From the NCBI RefSeq assembly GCF_014651075.1, contig NZ_BMWE01000005.1, positions 124,001-188,000 of the forward strand: a DNA stretch of 64,000 bases, read 5' to 3'. Positions 43,551-52,170 of the stretch are shown piece by piece (the stretch's first letter is position 1; the number at the start of each line of letters is the position of its first letter). Position numbers and translations under genes: made by a program. This DNA comes from Streptomyces djakartensis. Its GTDB lineage: Bacteria > Actinomycetota > Actinomycetes > Streptomycetales > Streptomycetaceae. The notes below the pieces were generated by a model. It had not been told where the DNA came from. It saw nothing but the letters and a program-made list of their open reading frames with translations, and made no database searches.

Positions 43551-44825
43551 ATGATCACAAGAAAACGGCCGGCGGCAGTGGCGTGTGCCCTGCTCGCCAT
43601 GTTGACGGCCGGGCTCGCCTTCCCGGCCGGCGCGGCCGCCGGTGAACCCACGGGCCAGGACGCCCCCAAGGTCGACCTCGTCCTCGATGTCAGCGGTTCG
43701 ATGCGGGCACGGGACATCGACGGACAGTCGCGGATGGCCGCCGCGAAACAGGCGTTCAACGAGGTGCTCGACGCGACGCCCGAGGAGGTGGAACTCGGCA
43801 TCCGCACTCTCGGAGCCGACTACCCCGGGGACGACCGGAAGACCGGCTGCAAGGACACCGCGCAGCTCTACCCGGTCGGCCCGCTGGACCGCACCGAGGC
43901 CAAGACGGCCGTCGCCACGCTGACCCCGACGGGGTGGACGCCGATCGGCCCGGCCCTGCTGAAGGCGGCCGGCGACCTGGACGGCGGGAACGGCTCCAAG
44001 CGCATCGTGCTGATCAGCGACGGCGAGGACACCTGCGCCCCGCTCGACCCGTGCGAGGTCGCCCGCGAGATCGCCGCCAAGGGCATCGGGCTGACCATCG
44101 ACACGCTGGGTCTCGTGCCGACCGCCAAGCTGAGCCGGCAGTTGAGCTGCATCGCCGAGGCCACCGGCGGCACCTACACATCCGTCGAGCATCAGGACCA
44201 ACTCACCGACCGTGTGAACCAGTTGGTGGTCCGGGCGGCCGAACCCGTGGTGACGCCGGTGGCCACCCGGGGCGCGGCCGGGTGTACCGGGGCGCCGACG
44301 CTGAAGTCCGGCCTGTTCACCGACCGGGAGGAGTTCGGCAAGCAGCGCTGGTACCGCGTCGACGTCCTCCCGGGCCAGGAACTGCGGGCCTCGGTGAGCG
44401 TGGCGGCGGACCGGGCGGTGAACCCGGACTACGGGGTGCTGCTGCGGGCCGTCACCGTCCACGGCCGGGAGATCGTGCGCGGTGAGGCGGCCGGCACCGG
44501 CCGTACCGACGTGATCTCGACGGGTCTGCGGTATCCGAAGCCCGAGCGCGAGGACTCCGACGGCGACAAGCCGGCGGCGGAGACGGTGTGCCTCGCGGTC
44601 ACCAACTCCTACTCGGCCGTCTCCGGCGTGAAGACGACGCCCGGTCTGCCGCTGGAGCTGACGGTCGACGTCGTGGACGGGCCGTCGCAGGCGGACGACG
44701 TGGCCTCCTTCGGTCTCGGCCGGGGCTGGTGGCTGCTGGGCGCGCTGATCCTCACCGGCTTCCTCGCCGGTCTCGTCTGGGGCTGGCTGTCGCGCTGGCG
44801 GGTTGCGATCTGGAGGACCAACTGA
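43551..44825 (+). CDS. Secreted, membrane-anchored VWA-domain protein
   Basis: A 424-residue protein with an N-terminal signal peptide (cleavage probably near FPAGAAAGEP). A von Willebrand A domain follows at about 38-225 with an intact MIDAS motif, LVLDVSGSMRARD, and the later TPTGWTPIGPAL and LISDGEDTC. A second beta-rich domain extends to about 385, then a C-terminal transmembrane helix (WWLLGALILTGFLAGLVWGW) with a short basic tail. It would face outward and bind a protein or surface ligand through a divalent metal. The stop overlaps the start of the next gene (TGATG), so the two products are probably made together. Confidence 0.88.
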   Translation: MITRKRPAAVACALLAMLTAGLAFPAGAAAGEPTGQDAPKVDLVLDVSGSMRARDIDGQSRMAAAKQAFNEVLDATPEEVELGIRTLGADYPGDDRKTGCKDTAQLYPVGPLDRTEAKTAVATLTPTGWTPIGPALLKAAGDLDGGNGSKRIVLISDGEDTCAPLDPCEVAREIAAKGIGLTIDTLGLVPTAKLSRQLSCIAEATGGTYTSVEHQDQLTDRVNQLVVRAAEPVVTPVATRGAAGCTGAPTLKSGLFTDREEFGKQRWYRVDVLPGQELRASVSVAADRAVNPDYGVLLRAVTVHGREIVRGEAAGTGRTDVISTGLRYPKPEREDSDGDKPAAETVCLAVTNSYSAVSGVKTTPGLPLELTVDVVDGPSQADDVASFGLGRGWWLLGALILTGFLAGLVWGWLSRWRVAIWRTN

Positions 44826-45616
44826 TGCGAACCGTGAGCGTGTTGAGCGCCGCACTGCTGGCCCTCGGCCTGGCGGCCGCCCCGGCCGCCGCCGACTCCT
44901 CGCCGAGCCCGTCGGCGGACGGCGAGGCGGCCCCCACCCGGGCGGGCACGTCGTTCCGTACGGCGACGGAGATCGAGCAGGGGCGGCAGGCCACGGCGAG
45001 CGGCTCCACCGGTGACTACCTGTACTGGTCGTTCCCCGCCGACACCGGACAGCGCCCCACGGTCCGTGCGACGGTGAAGCTCCCTCAGGCGCACGCCTCC
45101 CAGACCTGGCAGGTCGACGTCTACGACGGACTGCGCCGCCGCCAGGCCTGCCAGTACGGGGCGCAGACGCGTACCGCGGCGGCGGACGCCCCCTCGGTGG
45201 AGCTGGCCTGTGTACTGCGCACGGTGCGCGCCTGGTCGGAGCCGTGGGCCGACGACCCGCTGCCCGGCACGTACTACGTCCGTCTCACCGCCATCGGCGT
45301 GCCCACCTCCGACCTCGGTCTCCCGGTCGGCTCCGAAGTGCGGGTGGACTCCGCGGACATCGGCGGTTCGGCCGCGGTGGACGGCTCGCTCGCAAAGCCG
45401 CTGGTGCCGGGGATCGCGACCCGGCCCGAGGAGGAGCAGGAGGACGCGGCGGTGCTGGCCGGCCTGGAGCCCGAGGACGGCTGGAGCTCGGGCCGGTGGT
45501 CGGACCGGTGGGTGTGGACCGCGCTCGGCGGCGCGCTGGCCGCGCTCGCGGGTGTCGGCGGCTACGCGCTGACGCGCGGGCCGGGCCGTCCGGCCCGGGT
45601 GCCTCCGAACGCCTGA
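44825..45616 (+). CDS. Secreted, membrane-anchored partner of the VWA protein
   Basis: A 263-residue protein with a signal peptide (LSAALLALGLAAAPAAADS), an external domain resembling a pre-peptidase-like beta-sandwich (GRQATASGSTGDYLYWSFPA, VRATVKLPQAHASQTWQVDV, GTYYVRLTAIGVP) and a C-terminal membrane helix, WVWTALGGALAALAGVGGYA. I do not recognise a named family. Its TGATG junction with the VWA gene and shared topology suggest a complex at the cell surface. A strong terminator follows. Confidence 0.78.
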   Translation: MRTVSVLSAALLALGLAAAPAAADSSPSPSADGEAAPTRAGTSFRTATEIEQGRQATASGSTGDYLYWSFPADTGQRPTVRATVKLPQAHASQTWQVDVYDGLRRRQACQYGAQTRTAAADAPSVELACVLRTVRAWSEPWADDPLPGTYYVRLTAIGVPTSDLGLPVGSEVRVDSADIGGSAAVDGSLAKPLVPGIATRPEEEQEDAAVLAGLEPEDGWSSGRWSDRWVWTALGGALAALAGVGGYALTRGPGRPARVPPNA

Positions 45617-45625
45617 CGCCGCCTA

Positions 45626-45651
45626 GGAAGGCCCGCTTCGGCGGGCCTTCC
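45626..45651. terminator. Bidirectional hairpin terminator
   Basis: Perfect 11-bp stem closed by a TTCG tetraloop (45626-45636 with 45641-45651), ten bases after the stop of the secreted protein and just before the stop of the convergent HxlR gene; it can serve both. Confidence 0.85.
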
Positions 45652-45652
45652 C

Positions 45653-46279
45653 TCATGCCTCGCGGAGCGCCTTCGCGAGGGTGCCCTCGCCGGTCACCTC
45701 GATCCGCCCCTCCCGCACGGCCTGGGCCAGGCTCAGCTCTCCCCGGCCGAGGGCCGTGCAGGTGCCGGTGTCCAGGACCAGCCGGGCGTCCGGCTCACCG
45801 GGAGCGGGCCCGTCCCCGTACACGGGGCCGTCCTCGGCACCGGCGCGCAGGTGGAACAGCCCTTCCTCCAGGCGGACTTCGACGAGCCCCTCCCCGTCGA
45901 GCAGGCGCAGCAGCGGCAGGGCGAACCAGTGGGCCCGCACCGCGTCCGTGGGGCGCCGCTCGCCGAGCTCCGCCTGCCCCCATGCCCCGAGGGCCTGGAG
46001 CACGGGCAGCAAATCCCGTCCCCGCGCCGTGACTTCGTACACGTAGGCCGCTCCGGGCGGGGGCAGCCGGCGGCGGGTCGCGAGGCCGTCACGCTCCATG
46101 TCCTTCAGCCGGGAGGCAAGGACGTCCGTGCTGACGCCGGGCAGGTCGGCGTGCAGGTCGGTGTAGCGGCGGGGACCGGCGAGGAGCTCCCGGACGATCA
46201 GCAGGGTCCAGCGGTCGCCGACGACATCGAGTGCGCGGGCGGCGGAACAGTACTGGTCGTAGCTTCGGCGAGGTGGCAT
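45653..46279 (-). CDS. HxlR-family winged-helix regulator with C-terminal extension
   Basis: A 208-residue regulator. The HxlR winged helix is at about 5-95 (SAARALDVVGDRWTLLIVRE, LPGVSTDVLASRLKDMERDG), with the conserved Cys near the N-terminus (DQYCSAARAL) that senses redox or reactive carbonyls in some members. About 110 further residues form an alpha/beta region resembling the sterol-carrier/SCP2-like C-terminal domain found in long HxlR proteins (LVLDTGTCTALGRGELSLAQ). ATG 46279 begins the domain. Divergent from the aminotransferase gene, with an inverted repeat in between. Confidence 0.9.
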   Translation of the reverse strand: MPPRRSYDQYCSAARALDVVGDRWTLLIVRELLAGPRRYTDLHADLPGVSTDVLASRLKDMERDGLATRRRLPPPGAAYVYEVTARGRDLLPVLQALGAWGQAELGERRPTDAVRAHWFALPLLRLLDGEGLVEVRLEEGLFHLRAGAEDGPVYGDGPAPGEPDARLVLDTGTCTALGRGELSLAQAVREGRIEVTGEGTLAKALREA

Positions 46280-46321
46280 GCGACGCAGTCTAGACAAGTT
46301 GTTGGACTTTCCAAGCCGCTA

Positions 46322-46336
46322 CTTGGTAAAACCAAG
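46322..46336. promoter_or_regulatory. Candidate HxlR operator
   Basis: CTTGGT-AAA-ACCAAG, a perfect 6-3-6 inverted repeat in the 86-bp gap between the HxlR and aminotransferase starts, close to the aminotransferase ribosome site. Likely mediates autoregulation and control of the neighbour. Confidence 0.6.
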
Positions 46337-46365
46337 CAACACCAGATTCCGGAGGGGAAGCGCGC

Positions 46366-47574
46366 ATGGAGTTCCGGCAGTCGAGCAAGCTGAGCGAGGT
46401 CTGTTACGAGATCCGCGGCCCGGTCATAGAACACGCCAACGCGCTGGAGGAGGCCGGCCACAGCGTGCTCCGCCTGAACACCGGCAATCCCGCGCTCTTC
46501 GGTTTCGAGGCGCCGGAGGAGATCCTCCAGGACATGATCCGGATGCTGCCCCAGGCGCACGGCTACACCGACTCGCGGGGCATCCTCTCGGCCCGCCGGG
46601 CGGTCGCCCAGCGCTACCAGACGCTGGGCCTGGACGTCGGAGTCGACGACGTCTTCCTCGGCAACGGCGTCTCCGAGCTGGTCTCCATGGCCGTGCAGGC
46701 GCTGATCGAGGACGGCGACGAGATCCTCATCCCCGCCCCGGACTTCCCCCTGTGGACGGCGGTGACCACCCTCGCCGGCGGCAAGGCGGTCCACTACCTG
46801 TGCGACGAGCAGGCCGACTGGTACCCGGACCTGGACGACATGGCGTCGAAGATCACCGACCGGACCAAGGCGGTCGTGATCATCAACCCCAACAACCCGA
46901 CCGGCGCGGTCTACCCCAGGGAGATCGTCGAGGGCATCCTCGACCTGGCCCGGCGGCACGGCCTGATGGTGTTCGCCGACGAGATCTACGACCAGATCCT
47001 CTACGACGACGCCGTGCACCACTCGGCCGCCGCCCTCGCCCCCGATCTCGTGGTCCTCACCTTCTGCGGCCTGTCGAAGACGTACCGCGTGGCGGGCTTC
47101 CGCTCCGGCTGGATGGTGGTCACCGGCCCCAGGCAGCACGCCAAGGACTACCTGGAGGGCCTCACCATGCTGGCCTCCATGCGGCTGTGCGCCAACGCGC
47201 CCGCGCAGTACGCCATCCAGGCCGCGCTCGGCGGCCGGCAGTCCATCGGCGAACTGACCGCTCCCGGCGGGCGGCTGCGGGAGCAGCGCGATGTCGCCTG
47301 GGAGAAGCTCAACGAGATCCCCGGCGTGACGTGCGTGAAGCCGAAGGGCGCGCTGTACGCCTTCCCGCGGCTGGATCCCAAGGTGCACCCGATCCACGAC
47401 GACGAGCGGTTCGTACTGGACCTGCTGCTGCGGGAGAAGATCCAGGTGGTCCAGGGCACGGGCTTCAACTGGCCGGCTCCTGATCACTTCCGCATCCTCA
47501 CGCTGCCCCGGGCCGAGGACCTGGAGGCGGCGATCGGGCGGATCGGGCGGTTCCTCGGCGGCTACCGGCAGTAG
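46366..47574 (+). CDS. PLP-dependent aminotransferase, AlaA-type (glutamate-pyruvate)
   Basis: A 402-residue class I/II aminotransferase. PLP-site features: GNGVSELVSMAVQALIEDGD, the Asn/Pro motif INPNNPTGAVYPREI, VFADEIYDQILYDD with the pyridine-contact Asp and the Tyr, the Schiff-base Lys in FCGLSKTYRVAGFRSGW and its phosphate-binding Arg. The start, MEFRQSSKLSEVCYEIRGPV, is characteristic of the AlaA/YfbQ group, so the likely reaction is pyruvate plus glutamate to alanine plus 2-oxoglutarate. GGAGGGG precedes the ATG. Divergent from HxlR. Confidence 0.94.
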   Translation: MEFRQSSKLSEVCYEIRGPVIEHANALEEAGHSVLRLNTGNPALFGFEAPEEILQDMIRMLPQAHGYTDSRGILSARRAVAQRYQTLGLDVGVDDVFLGNGVSELVSMAVQALIEDGDEILIPAPDFPLWTAVTTLAGGKAVHYLCDEQADWYPDLDDMASKITDRTKAVVIINPNNPTGAVYPREIVEGILDLARRHGLMVFADEIYDQILYDDAVHHSAAALAPDLVVLTFCGLSKTYRVAGFRSGWMVVTGPRQHAKDYLEGLTMLASMRLCANAPAQYAIQAALGGRQSIGELTAPGGRLREQRDVAWEKLNEIPGVTCVKPKGALYAFPRLDPKVHPIHDDERFVLDLLLREKIQVVQGTGFNWPAPDHFRILTLPRAEDLEAAIGRIGRFLGGYRQ

Positions 47575-47659
47575 AGGCGGTTGTCAGTGGCGGGTCGTAG
47601 CCTTCGAGCAGGTGGGGCGCGTGCTTCGGATGCCGCCCCCGGCCGGAGAGGAGCGCGCC

Positions 47660-48289
47660 GTGACCCGACCGCCGACCGCCGCGCAGCGGCGGGTCATCGA
47701 CGCCGCCGACCCGGTGACCGGGCGGCTGCGGGGTACCGAGGCCCAGCTCGCTTCGCTGGTGAAGCGGGGGCTGGCCTTCCGGCATCCGAGGCCGCCGCAC
47801 GACTGTTTTCTGACCCCGGAGGGGCACCGGGTGCGGCAGGGCGTGGCGGAGGTGCCTCAGCCCGCCGCCGAGGCCCCCGCCGGCGCCGGTGTGTTCGCCG
47901 CGCGCGTCGGCGGCGAGGAGCCGGGGCCACAGGCCGGGCCCGCCCGGCGCCGTGAGGTGCACAGTGCCTGGCAGGGGCTGCTGGAGCTGCGCCGGATGAC
48001 CAATCCGGACGGCTCCGTGGACCGGCCCTGCGGCTGGGAGCGTACGCATCTGGTGCAGGCCGCCGCGCTCGCGCTGGAAGCGGCCGGACACCGCCCGGCC
48101 GGAGGGGACGAGGGGGGATACCGGGTGCGGGAGACCCCGCAGCCGGAGGCCGTCGCCGTGTACGAGCCGGACGGCGAGGAACTGCGGGCCTGCGCGGCGA
48201 CTCTGGAGGGGGCAGGCTGGCAGGTGAGCGAGCACCGCGAGCCGCGCGCCGGCACCCGCTATCTCCTGGCTTCACCACGCCGAGCGTGA
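47660..48289 (+). CDS. Hypothetical protein with two winged-helix-like/ACT-like halves, function unknown
   Basis: A 209-residue protein I do not recognise. The N-terminus has a short helix-rich block (TAAQRRVIDAADPVTGRLRG, LASLVKRGLAFRHPR) that could be a degenerate winged helix. The C-terminus (VAVYEPDGEELRACAATLEG, WQVSEHREPRAGTRYLLASP) looks like a small alpha/beta unit. GAGAGGAG six bases before GTG 47660 decides the start. Same strand as the preceding aminotransferase and the following thioesterase. Confidence 0.7.
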   Translation: MTRPPTAAQRRVIDAADPVTGRLRGTEAQLASLVKRGLAFRHPRPPHDCFLTPEGHRVRQGVAEVPQPAAEAPAGAGVFAARVGGEEPGPQAGPARRREVHSAWQGLLELRRMTNPDGSVDRPCGWERTHLVQAAALALEAAGHRPAGGDEGGYRVRETPQPEAVAVYEPDGEELRACAATLEGAGWQVSEHREPRAGTRYLLASPRRA

Positions 48290-48354
48290 TGAGCATGCCA
48301 AGATCGGTGGACCGTTGTGTACGCCACGAGAGTCCGGCGCGAGAGGGAAATCCC

Positions 48355-48777
48355 ATGAGCGAGCCGTTTTCCGTCCCGGTGACCGTACGCGGTTACGAGA
48401 CCGACGTGCAGGGTCACCTCAACCAGAGCGTGTACCTGAACTACGCGGAGCACGCCCGCTGGTCGTTACTGCGGGCCGCGGGGATCACCCAGTCCGGGCT
48501 CATCGGCAGCGGTGTGGGCCCGGTCGCCCTGGAGACGACCATCCGTTACAAGCGGGAGCTGCTCGCGGGTGACGAGGTGGAGGTGACCTGCGCCTTCGAC
48601 TTCGGCGAGGGCAAGGTCTTCCGCATCGAGCAGATCGTCCGCAAGGCCGACGGCACGGTGGCGGCCGAGATCACGGCGGTCGGCGGGCTGATGGACCTGA
48701 AGGCCCGCAAGCTGGTCGCCGATCCCCGGGAGTACTTCAGGAAGCTGGCAGCCGACCCGGGCCTCTTCGGGCTGTAG
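48355..48777 (+). CDS. 4HBT-type acyl-CoA thioesterase
   Basis: A 140-residue hot-dog-fold protein. It shows the 4HBT entry motif GYETDVQGHLNQSVYLNYAE with the catalytic Asp in ETDVQGH, followed by VALETTIRYKRELLAGDEVE and the core strand AAEITAVGGLMDLKARKLV. It probably hydrolyses an acyl-CoA thioester. ATG 48355 follows GAGAGGGA. It converges on the purine operon, separated by a perfect hairpin. Confidence 0.9.
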   Translation: MSEPFSVPVTVRGYETDVQGHLNQSVYLNYAEHARWSLLRAAGITQSGLIGSGVGPVALETTIRYKRELLAGDEVEVTCAFDFGEGKVFRIEQIVRKADGTVAAEITAVGGLMDLKARKLVADPREYFRKLAADPGLFGL

Positions 48778-48836
48778 CCACTGCCCCGGCTCGGGTTCCG
48801 GAGACGGTGCCGTGGGCCCCGCTCGGGTCACGGTCA

Positions 48837-48864
48837 CCGGCCGGGAGCCGTCCCTCCCGGCCGG
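48837..48864. terminator. Bidirectional hairpin terminator
   Basis: Perfect 11-bp stem (48837-48847 with 48854-48864, CCGGCCGGGAG/CTCCCGGCCGG), six-base loop, between the convergent thioesterase and deaminase genes. Confidence 0.7.
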
Positions 48865-48878
48865 AGTCATCCGGGTCT

Positions 48879-50258
48879 TCAGCCCCGCGCGGCGATCTCC
48901 GCCAGCCGCCGGGCCGCATCCCGCGTGGAGCGGGCGATGGCGTCCTCGTCCGCGGTGAGCAGCCGCCCGTCCTCGACGATCTGACGGCCGTTCACGAAGG
49001 AGGCGGTGACTGGTGCCGCCGCTCCGAAGACCAGGGCGGTCACGGGGTCGGCGATGGAGGCGTGGGCGAGCGTGTCCATCCGCCACAGCACCAGGTCGGC
49101 GAGCTTGCCCGGCTCAAGGGAGCCGGTCTCCGCCGCCCGGCCGAGGACCTGAGCACCGCCGTACGTGCCGAGCCGCAGCGCCTGCCGGGCGTTCAGCGCC
49201 CGCTCCTTGTGCGGGCCGAGGCGGTTGATGAGCAGGGCGTTGCGCAGCTCGGTGTGGAGTTCACCGGACTCGTTGGAGGCGGTGCCGTCGACGCCGAGGC
49301 CGACCGGGACGCCGGCCGCGAGCATGTCGGGGACGCGGGCGATACCGGCGGCGAGGCGGGCGTTGGAGGACGGGCAGTGGGCCACGCCGGTCCGGGTCCG
49401 GGCGAAGGCGGCGATGTCGGAGTCGTTCATGTGGACGCAGTGCGCCATCCACACGTCCTCGCCGAGCCAGCCGGTGGACTCGAAGTAGTCGGTCGGGCCC
49501 ATGCCGAACAGTTCGTGGCAGAACTTCTCCTCCTCCACGGTCTCCGACCCGTGGGTGTGCAGCCGCACGCCGAGGCGGCGGGCCAGTTCGGCGCCCTGCC
49601 GCATCAGTTCGGTGGAGACGGAGAAGGGCGAGCAGGGGGCGACGGCCACCTGGGTCATCGCGCCGAAGGAGCTGTCGTGGTGCTCCGCGACGGTCCGCTC
49701 CGTCGCGGCGAGGGCGGCGTCGAGGGTCTCGACGGCGAAGTCGGGCGGCAGGCCGCCGTCCTTCTCGCCGCGGTCCATGGAGCCGCGGGCGAGAGTGAAG
49801 CGGACGCCCAGGTCGCGTGCGGCGCGGATGATGGCTCCGGCGAGGTCGCCGGAGCCCTCCGGGAAGACGTAGTGGTGGTCCATGGCGGTGGTGACGCCGC
49901 CGCGGGCCATCATCGCGAGCGAGCCCCGGGCCGCGGCGTGGACCATCGGCTCGTCGATGCGCGCCCAGGTCGGGTACAGCGCGACCAGCCAGTCGAAGAG
50001 GTTGTGGTCGGTGGCCAGGCCCCGGGTGATCCACTGGTAGAAGTGGTGGTGGGTGTTGACCAGGCCGGGAGTGACCAGGTGGCCGGTGGCGTCGATGCGG
50101 CGTACGACGTTCTCCAGGCCCTCGGGGGCCCCGCCCGCGCCGAGCGATTCGATGCGGTCGCCGGCGAGGACGACGTACCCGCTCGCGTACTCGGTGTCGT
50201 GCGCGTCGACCGTCGCGACCGAGCAGTTCTCGATGACGATGCGCTGGACTGCTGCCAT
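48879..50258 (-). CDS. 8-oxoguanine/guanine-type deaminase (amidohydrolase)
   Basis: A 459-residue zinc amidohydrolase of the 8-oxoguanine deaminase/ATZ-TRZ group. Metal ligands: LVNTHHHFYQWITRG, RLHTHGSETVEEEKFCHE, MAHCVHMNDSDIAAF and the Asp in LGVDGTASNESGEL. The HTHGSET-EE sequence is typical of the 8-oxoguanine/isoguanine-acting branch, so guanine may not be the main substrate. Products (urate or xanthine) feed directly into the uricase encoded by the preceding gene of the operon. The ATG lies ten bases after the uricase stop. Confidence 0.92.
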   Translation of the reverse strand: MAAVQRIVIENCSVATVDAHDTEYASGYVVLAGDRIESLGAGGAPEGLENVVRRIDATGHLVTPGLVNTHHHFYQWITRGLATDHNLFDWLVALYPTWARIDEPMVHAAARGSLAMMARGGVTTAMDHHYVFPEGSGDLAGAIIRAARDLGVRFTLARGSMDRGEKDGGLPPDFAVETLDAALAATERTVAEHHDSSFGAMTQVAVAPCSPFSVSTELMRQGAELARRLGVRLHTHGSETVEEEKFCHELFGMGPTDYFESTGWLGEDVWMAHCVHMNDSDIAAFARTRTGVAHCPSSNARLAAGIARVPDMLAAGVPVGLGVDGTASNESGELHTELRNALLINRLGPHKERALNARQALRLGTYGGAQVLGRAAETGSLEPGKLADLVLWRMDTLAHASIADPVTALVFGAAAPVTASFVNGRQIVEDGRLLTADEDAIARSTRDAARRLAEIAARG

Positions 50259-50268
50259 GGTGGGTCCT

Positions 50269-51171
50269 TCAGAGGTTGGTGAGGTCCGCCGGGATCTTCG
50301 CCTCGCAGCCGTCCCGCAGGACGGTGGCCTCGATCAGTCCGTAGGGGCGATCGGCGGCGAGGTACACGGCACCGTCGGCGGTGTCGTTCTTCAGGCCGAA
50401 CGGCTCCAGATCGACCAGGAAGTGGTGCTTGTTCGGGAGGGAGAAGCGCACCTCGTCGATCTCGCCGCGCTGATCGATGACGCGCGCGCCCATGGCGTAG
50501 AGGGTCTGCTGGAGCGACAGGGAGTACGTCTCCGCGAAGGCGCGCAGCAGATGTCCCTTCACCTGGGCGTACGACTCCTCCCAGTCGGGCGCTTCCTGTG
50601 CGTCGTCGGTCCAGTTGAAGCGCCAGCGGCCGGAGACGTCGGTGGCCAGGACGCGGTCGCGGGCCTCGGGGAGGGTCGTGTACTTGTCCTTGACGTATCC
50701 CCGGAACTCGGAGCCGGTCGAGTTCATGACGGTGAGATCCTTGAGGCCGGAGACGACCTCCCACGAGGAGCCGTCGTAGGTGATCTGGGCGAGCCGGGTC
50801 TCCTGCCCCTTGCGCACGAAGGAGTGCGCGCCGCCGCCGGAGTGCTCGATGCGCTCCCAGGCGTACTCCTCGACGCGGATACGGGCCGTTCTGATCGGCT
50901 CCTGCGAGGTCACGAAGTGGCGGGCCAGGTGGATGCCGAACTGCTCGGCGGACTCGATGCCGTACTCCTTGGCGAACGCGTACACCGTGTTCTTGGTGGT
51001 GTCGGTCGGCAGGACGTTGGCGTTGGAGCCGGAGTAGTGGACCTCGTCCATGTCGCCGGAGAGCGACACGGAGACATTCAGGTCCTTGATGTGGTGGGTG
51101 GCGCCGTCCCGCGTGATCCTGACGACTCGGTTCTCGGCCTTGCCGTACTGGTTCGGTCCCAGGATGGGCAT
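50269..51171 (-). CDS. pucL: Factor-independent urate oxidase (uricase)
   Basis: A 300-residue cofactor-free uricase converting urate and O2 to 5-hydroxyisourate and H2O2. The two T-fold domains are visible. The catalytic Lys is in GPNQYGKAENRVVRI (residue 11), the Thr in NVLPTDTTKNTVYAFA, and the substrate-contact region in LPNKHHFLVDLEPFGL. Full length. GGGAG eight bases before the ATG. It follows the HIU hydrolase gene after only four bases, so the operon makes the three urate-to-allantoin enzymes together. Confidence 0.97.
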   Translation of the reverse strand: MPILGPNQYGKAENRVVRITRDGATHHIKDLNVSVSLSGDMDEVHYSGSNANVLPTDTTKNTVYAFAKEYGIESAEQFGIHLARHFVTSQEPIRTARIRVEEYAWERIEHSGGGAHSFVRKGQETRLAQITYDGSSWEVVSGLKDLTVMNSTGSEFRGYVKDKYTTLPEARDRVLATDVSGRWRFNWTDDAQEAPDWEESYAQVKGHLLRAFAETYSLSLQQTLYAMGARVIDQRGEIDEVRFSLPNKHHFLVDLEPFGLKNDTADGAVYLAADRPYGLIEATVLRDGCEAKIPADLTNL

Positions 51172-51175
51172 GGAG

Positions 51176-51568
51176 CTAGCTCCCTCGGTATACGGAGTAG
51201 CCGAACGGACTGAGCAGCAGCGGTACGTGGTAGTGCTCGCCCGGCACGACGGCGAACGTGATCGCCACCTCCGGGAAGAACGCACCGGCACCGCTGTCCC
51301 GATTCGCGGGGGCGTCCTGCTGCGCATCGGCTTGCTGGTGGGCGAAGTACGGCTCGACCGCGAAGTCCAGCCGTACATGGGTGGTTCCCTCCGGCAGCGC
51401 CGGGAGGTCCCTGCACCGGCCGTCCCCGTCGGTCGCGGAGCCGCCGAGCGCCTGCCAGTCCGCCTCACGTCCCGAGCGGGCCGAGAGGTGGACGGCGACG
51501 GCCTCGGCGGGGCGGCCGGCGCTGGTGTCCAGGATGTGCGTCGACACGGAGGCGGTGGCGGTGCTCAT
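51176..51568 (-). CDS. uraH: 5-Hydroxyisourate hydrolase (transthyretin-like)
   Basis: A 130-residue transthyretin-related enzyme that hydrolyses 5-hydroxyisourate to OHCU. Diagnostic are the N-terminal THILDTSAGRPA, the middle Arg block GTTHVRLDFAVEPYFA and the C-terminal tetrapeptide Y-R-G-S, which separates HIU hydrolase from transthyretin. An insertion near residues 80-95 (QQADAQQDAPANRDSGAG) enlarges a surface loop. Second of the uraD-uraH-pucL series with 15 bp before and 4 bp after. Confidence 0.95.
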   Translation of the reverse strand: MSTATASVSTHILDTSAGRPAEAVAVHLSARSGREADWQALGGSATDGDGRCRDLPALPEGTTHVRLDFAVEPYFAHQQADAQQDAPANRDSGAGAFFPEVAITFAVVPGEHYHVPLLLSPFGYSVYRGS

Positions 51569-51583
51569 GGCGAGGTGTCCTCT

Positions 51584-52090
51584 TCAGTCTTCTTCGACGA
51601 GACGGGCGAGCCGGATACGGTTGATCTTTCCCAGTTCGGCGCGGACGATCTCCCGCTCCCGCTCGGGTGTGTTGCCGATCCGGTCCCGGACCGCGTCGCG
51701 CATCTGCTCGCCGGTCCGGCCGGTGGCGCAGATCAGGAAGACATGGCCGAACTTCTCCTGGTAGGCGAGGTTCAGTTCCAGCATCTCCGCCTTGAGCGCG
51801 TCGGAGGCGCCGGCCATGCCGCGCTGTTCCCGCGCCGAGGCGGGGTCGCCGGGCTTCGGGCGGCCGATGGGCGGGTGGCCGGCCATCGCCTCGGCGAGGT
51901 CCTCGGGCGTCAGCTCCGCCATGGCGGCGTCGCTCGCGGCGTACAGGTCCTCGGCGGTGGCGCAGGGACGGGCGGCGAGCAGCCGCTCGACCCACGCCGT
52001 GCAGGCGCACGCCTCGTGGAGCACGGTGAAGGCCTCGTGCTCCACGAGGGCGTTGAACCGGGCCAGGCCCGGCGTGGAAGGGGGAGTCAC
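51584..52090 (-). CDS. uraD: OHCU decarboxylase
   Basis: A 168-residue enzyme that decarboxylates 2-oxo-4-hydroxy-4-carboxy-5-ureidoimidazoline to S-allantoin. The catalytic His and conserved loop are in AMAGHPPIGRPKPGDP; other family blocks are ASAREQRGMAGA, LNLAYQEKFGHVFLICATGR and the ending ELGKINRIRLARL. GTG start preceded by GGAGG with five bases between. First gene of the urate operon, with a recognisable promoter and inverted repeat upstream. Confidence 0.94.
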   Translation of the reverse strand: MTPPSTPGLARFNALVEHEAFTVLHEACACTAWVERLLAARPCATAEDLYAASDAAMAELTPEDLAEAMAGHPPIGRPKPGDPASAREQRGMAGASDALKAEMLELNLAYQEKFGHVFLICATGRTGEQMRDAVRDRIGNTPEREREIVRAELGKINRIRLARLVEED

Positions 52091-52140
52091 GGGAGCCTCC
52101 GTGGCCGGATACGGCCTTCGTACTGAACGGGCGTGCCGAC

Positions 52141-52170
52141 AGCTAACGCCCTCCCGCGACAGTACGTCAA
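52141..52170 (-). promoter_or_regulatory. Candidate sigma-70-type promoter of the urate operon
   Basis: On the minus strand TTGACG (complement of 52165-52170) and TTAGCT (complement of 52141-52146) are separated by 18 bases, about 50 bp upstream of the uraD start. The -35 hexamer overlaps the inverted repeat at 52167. Confidence 0.45.
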
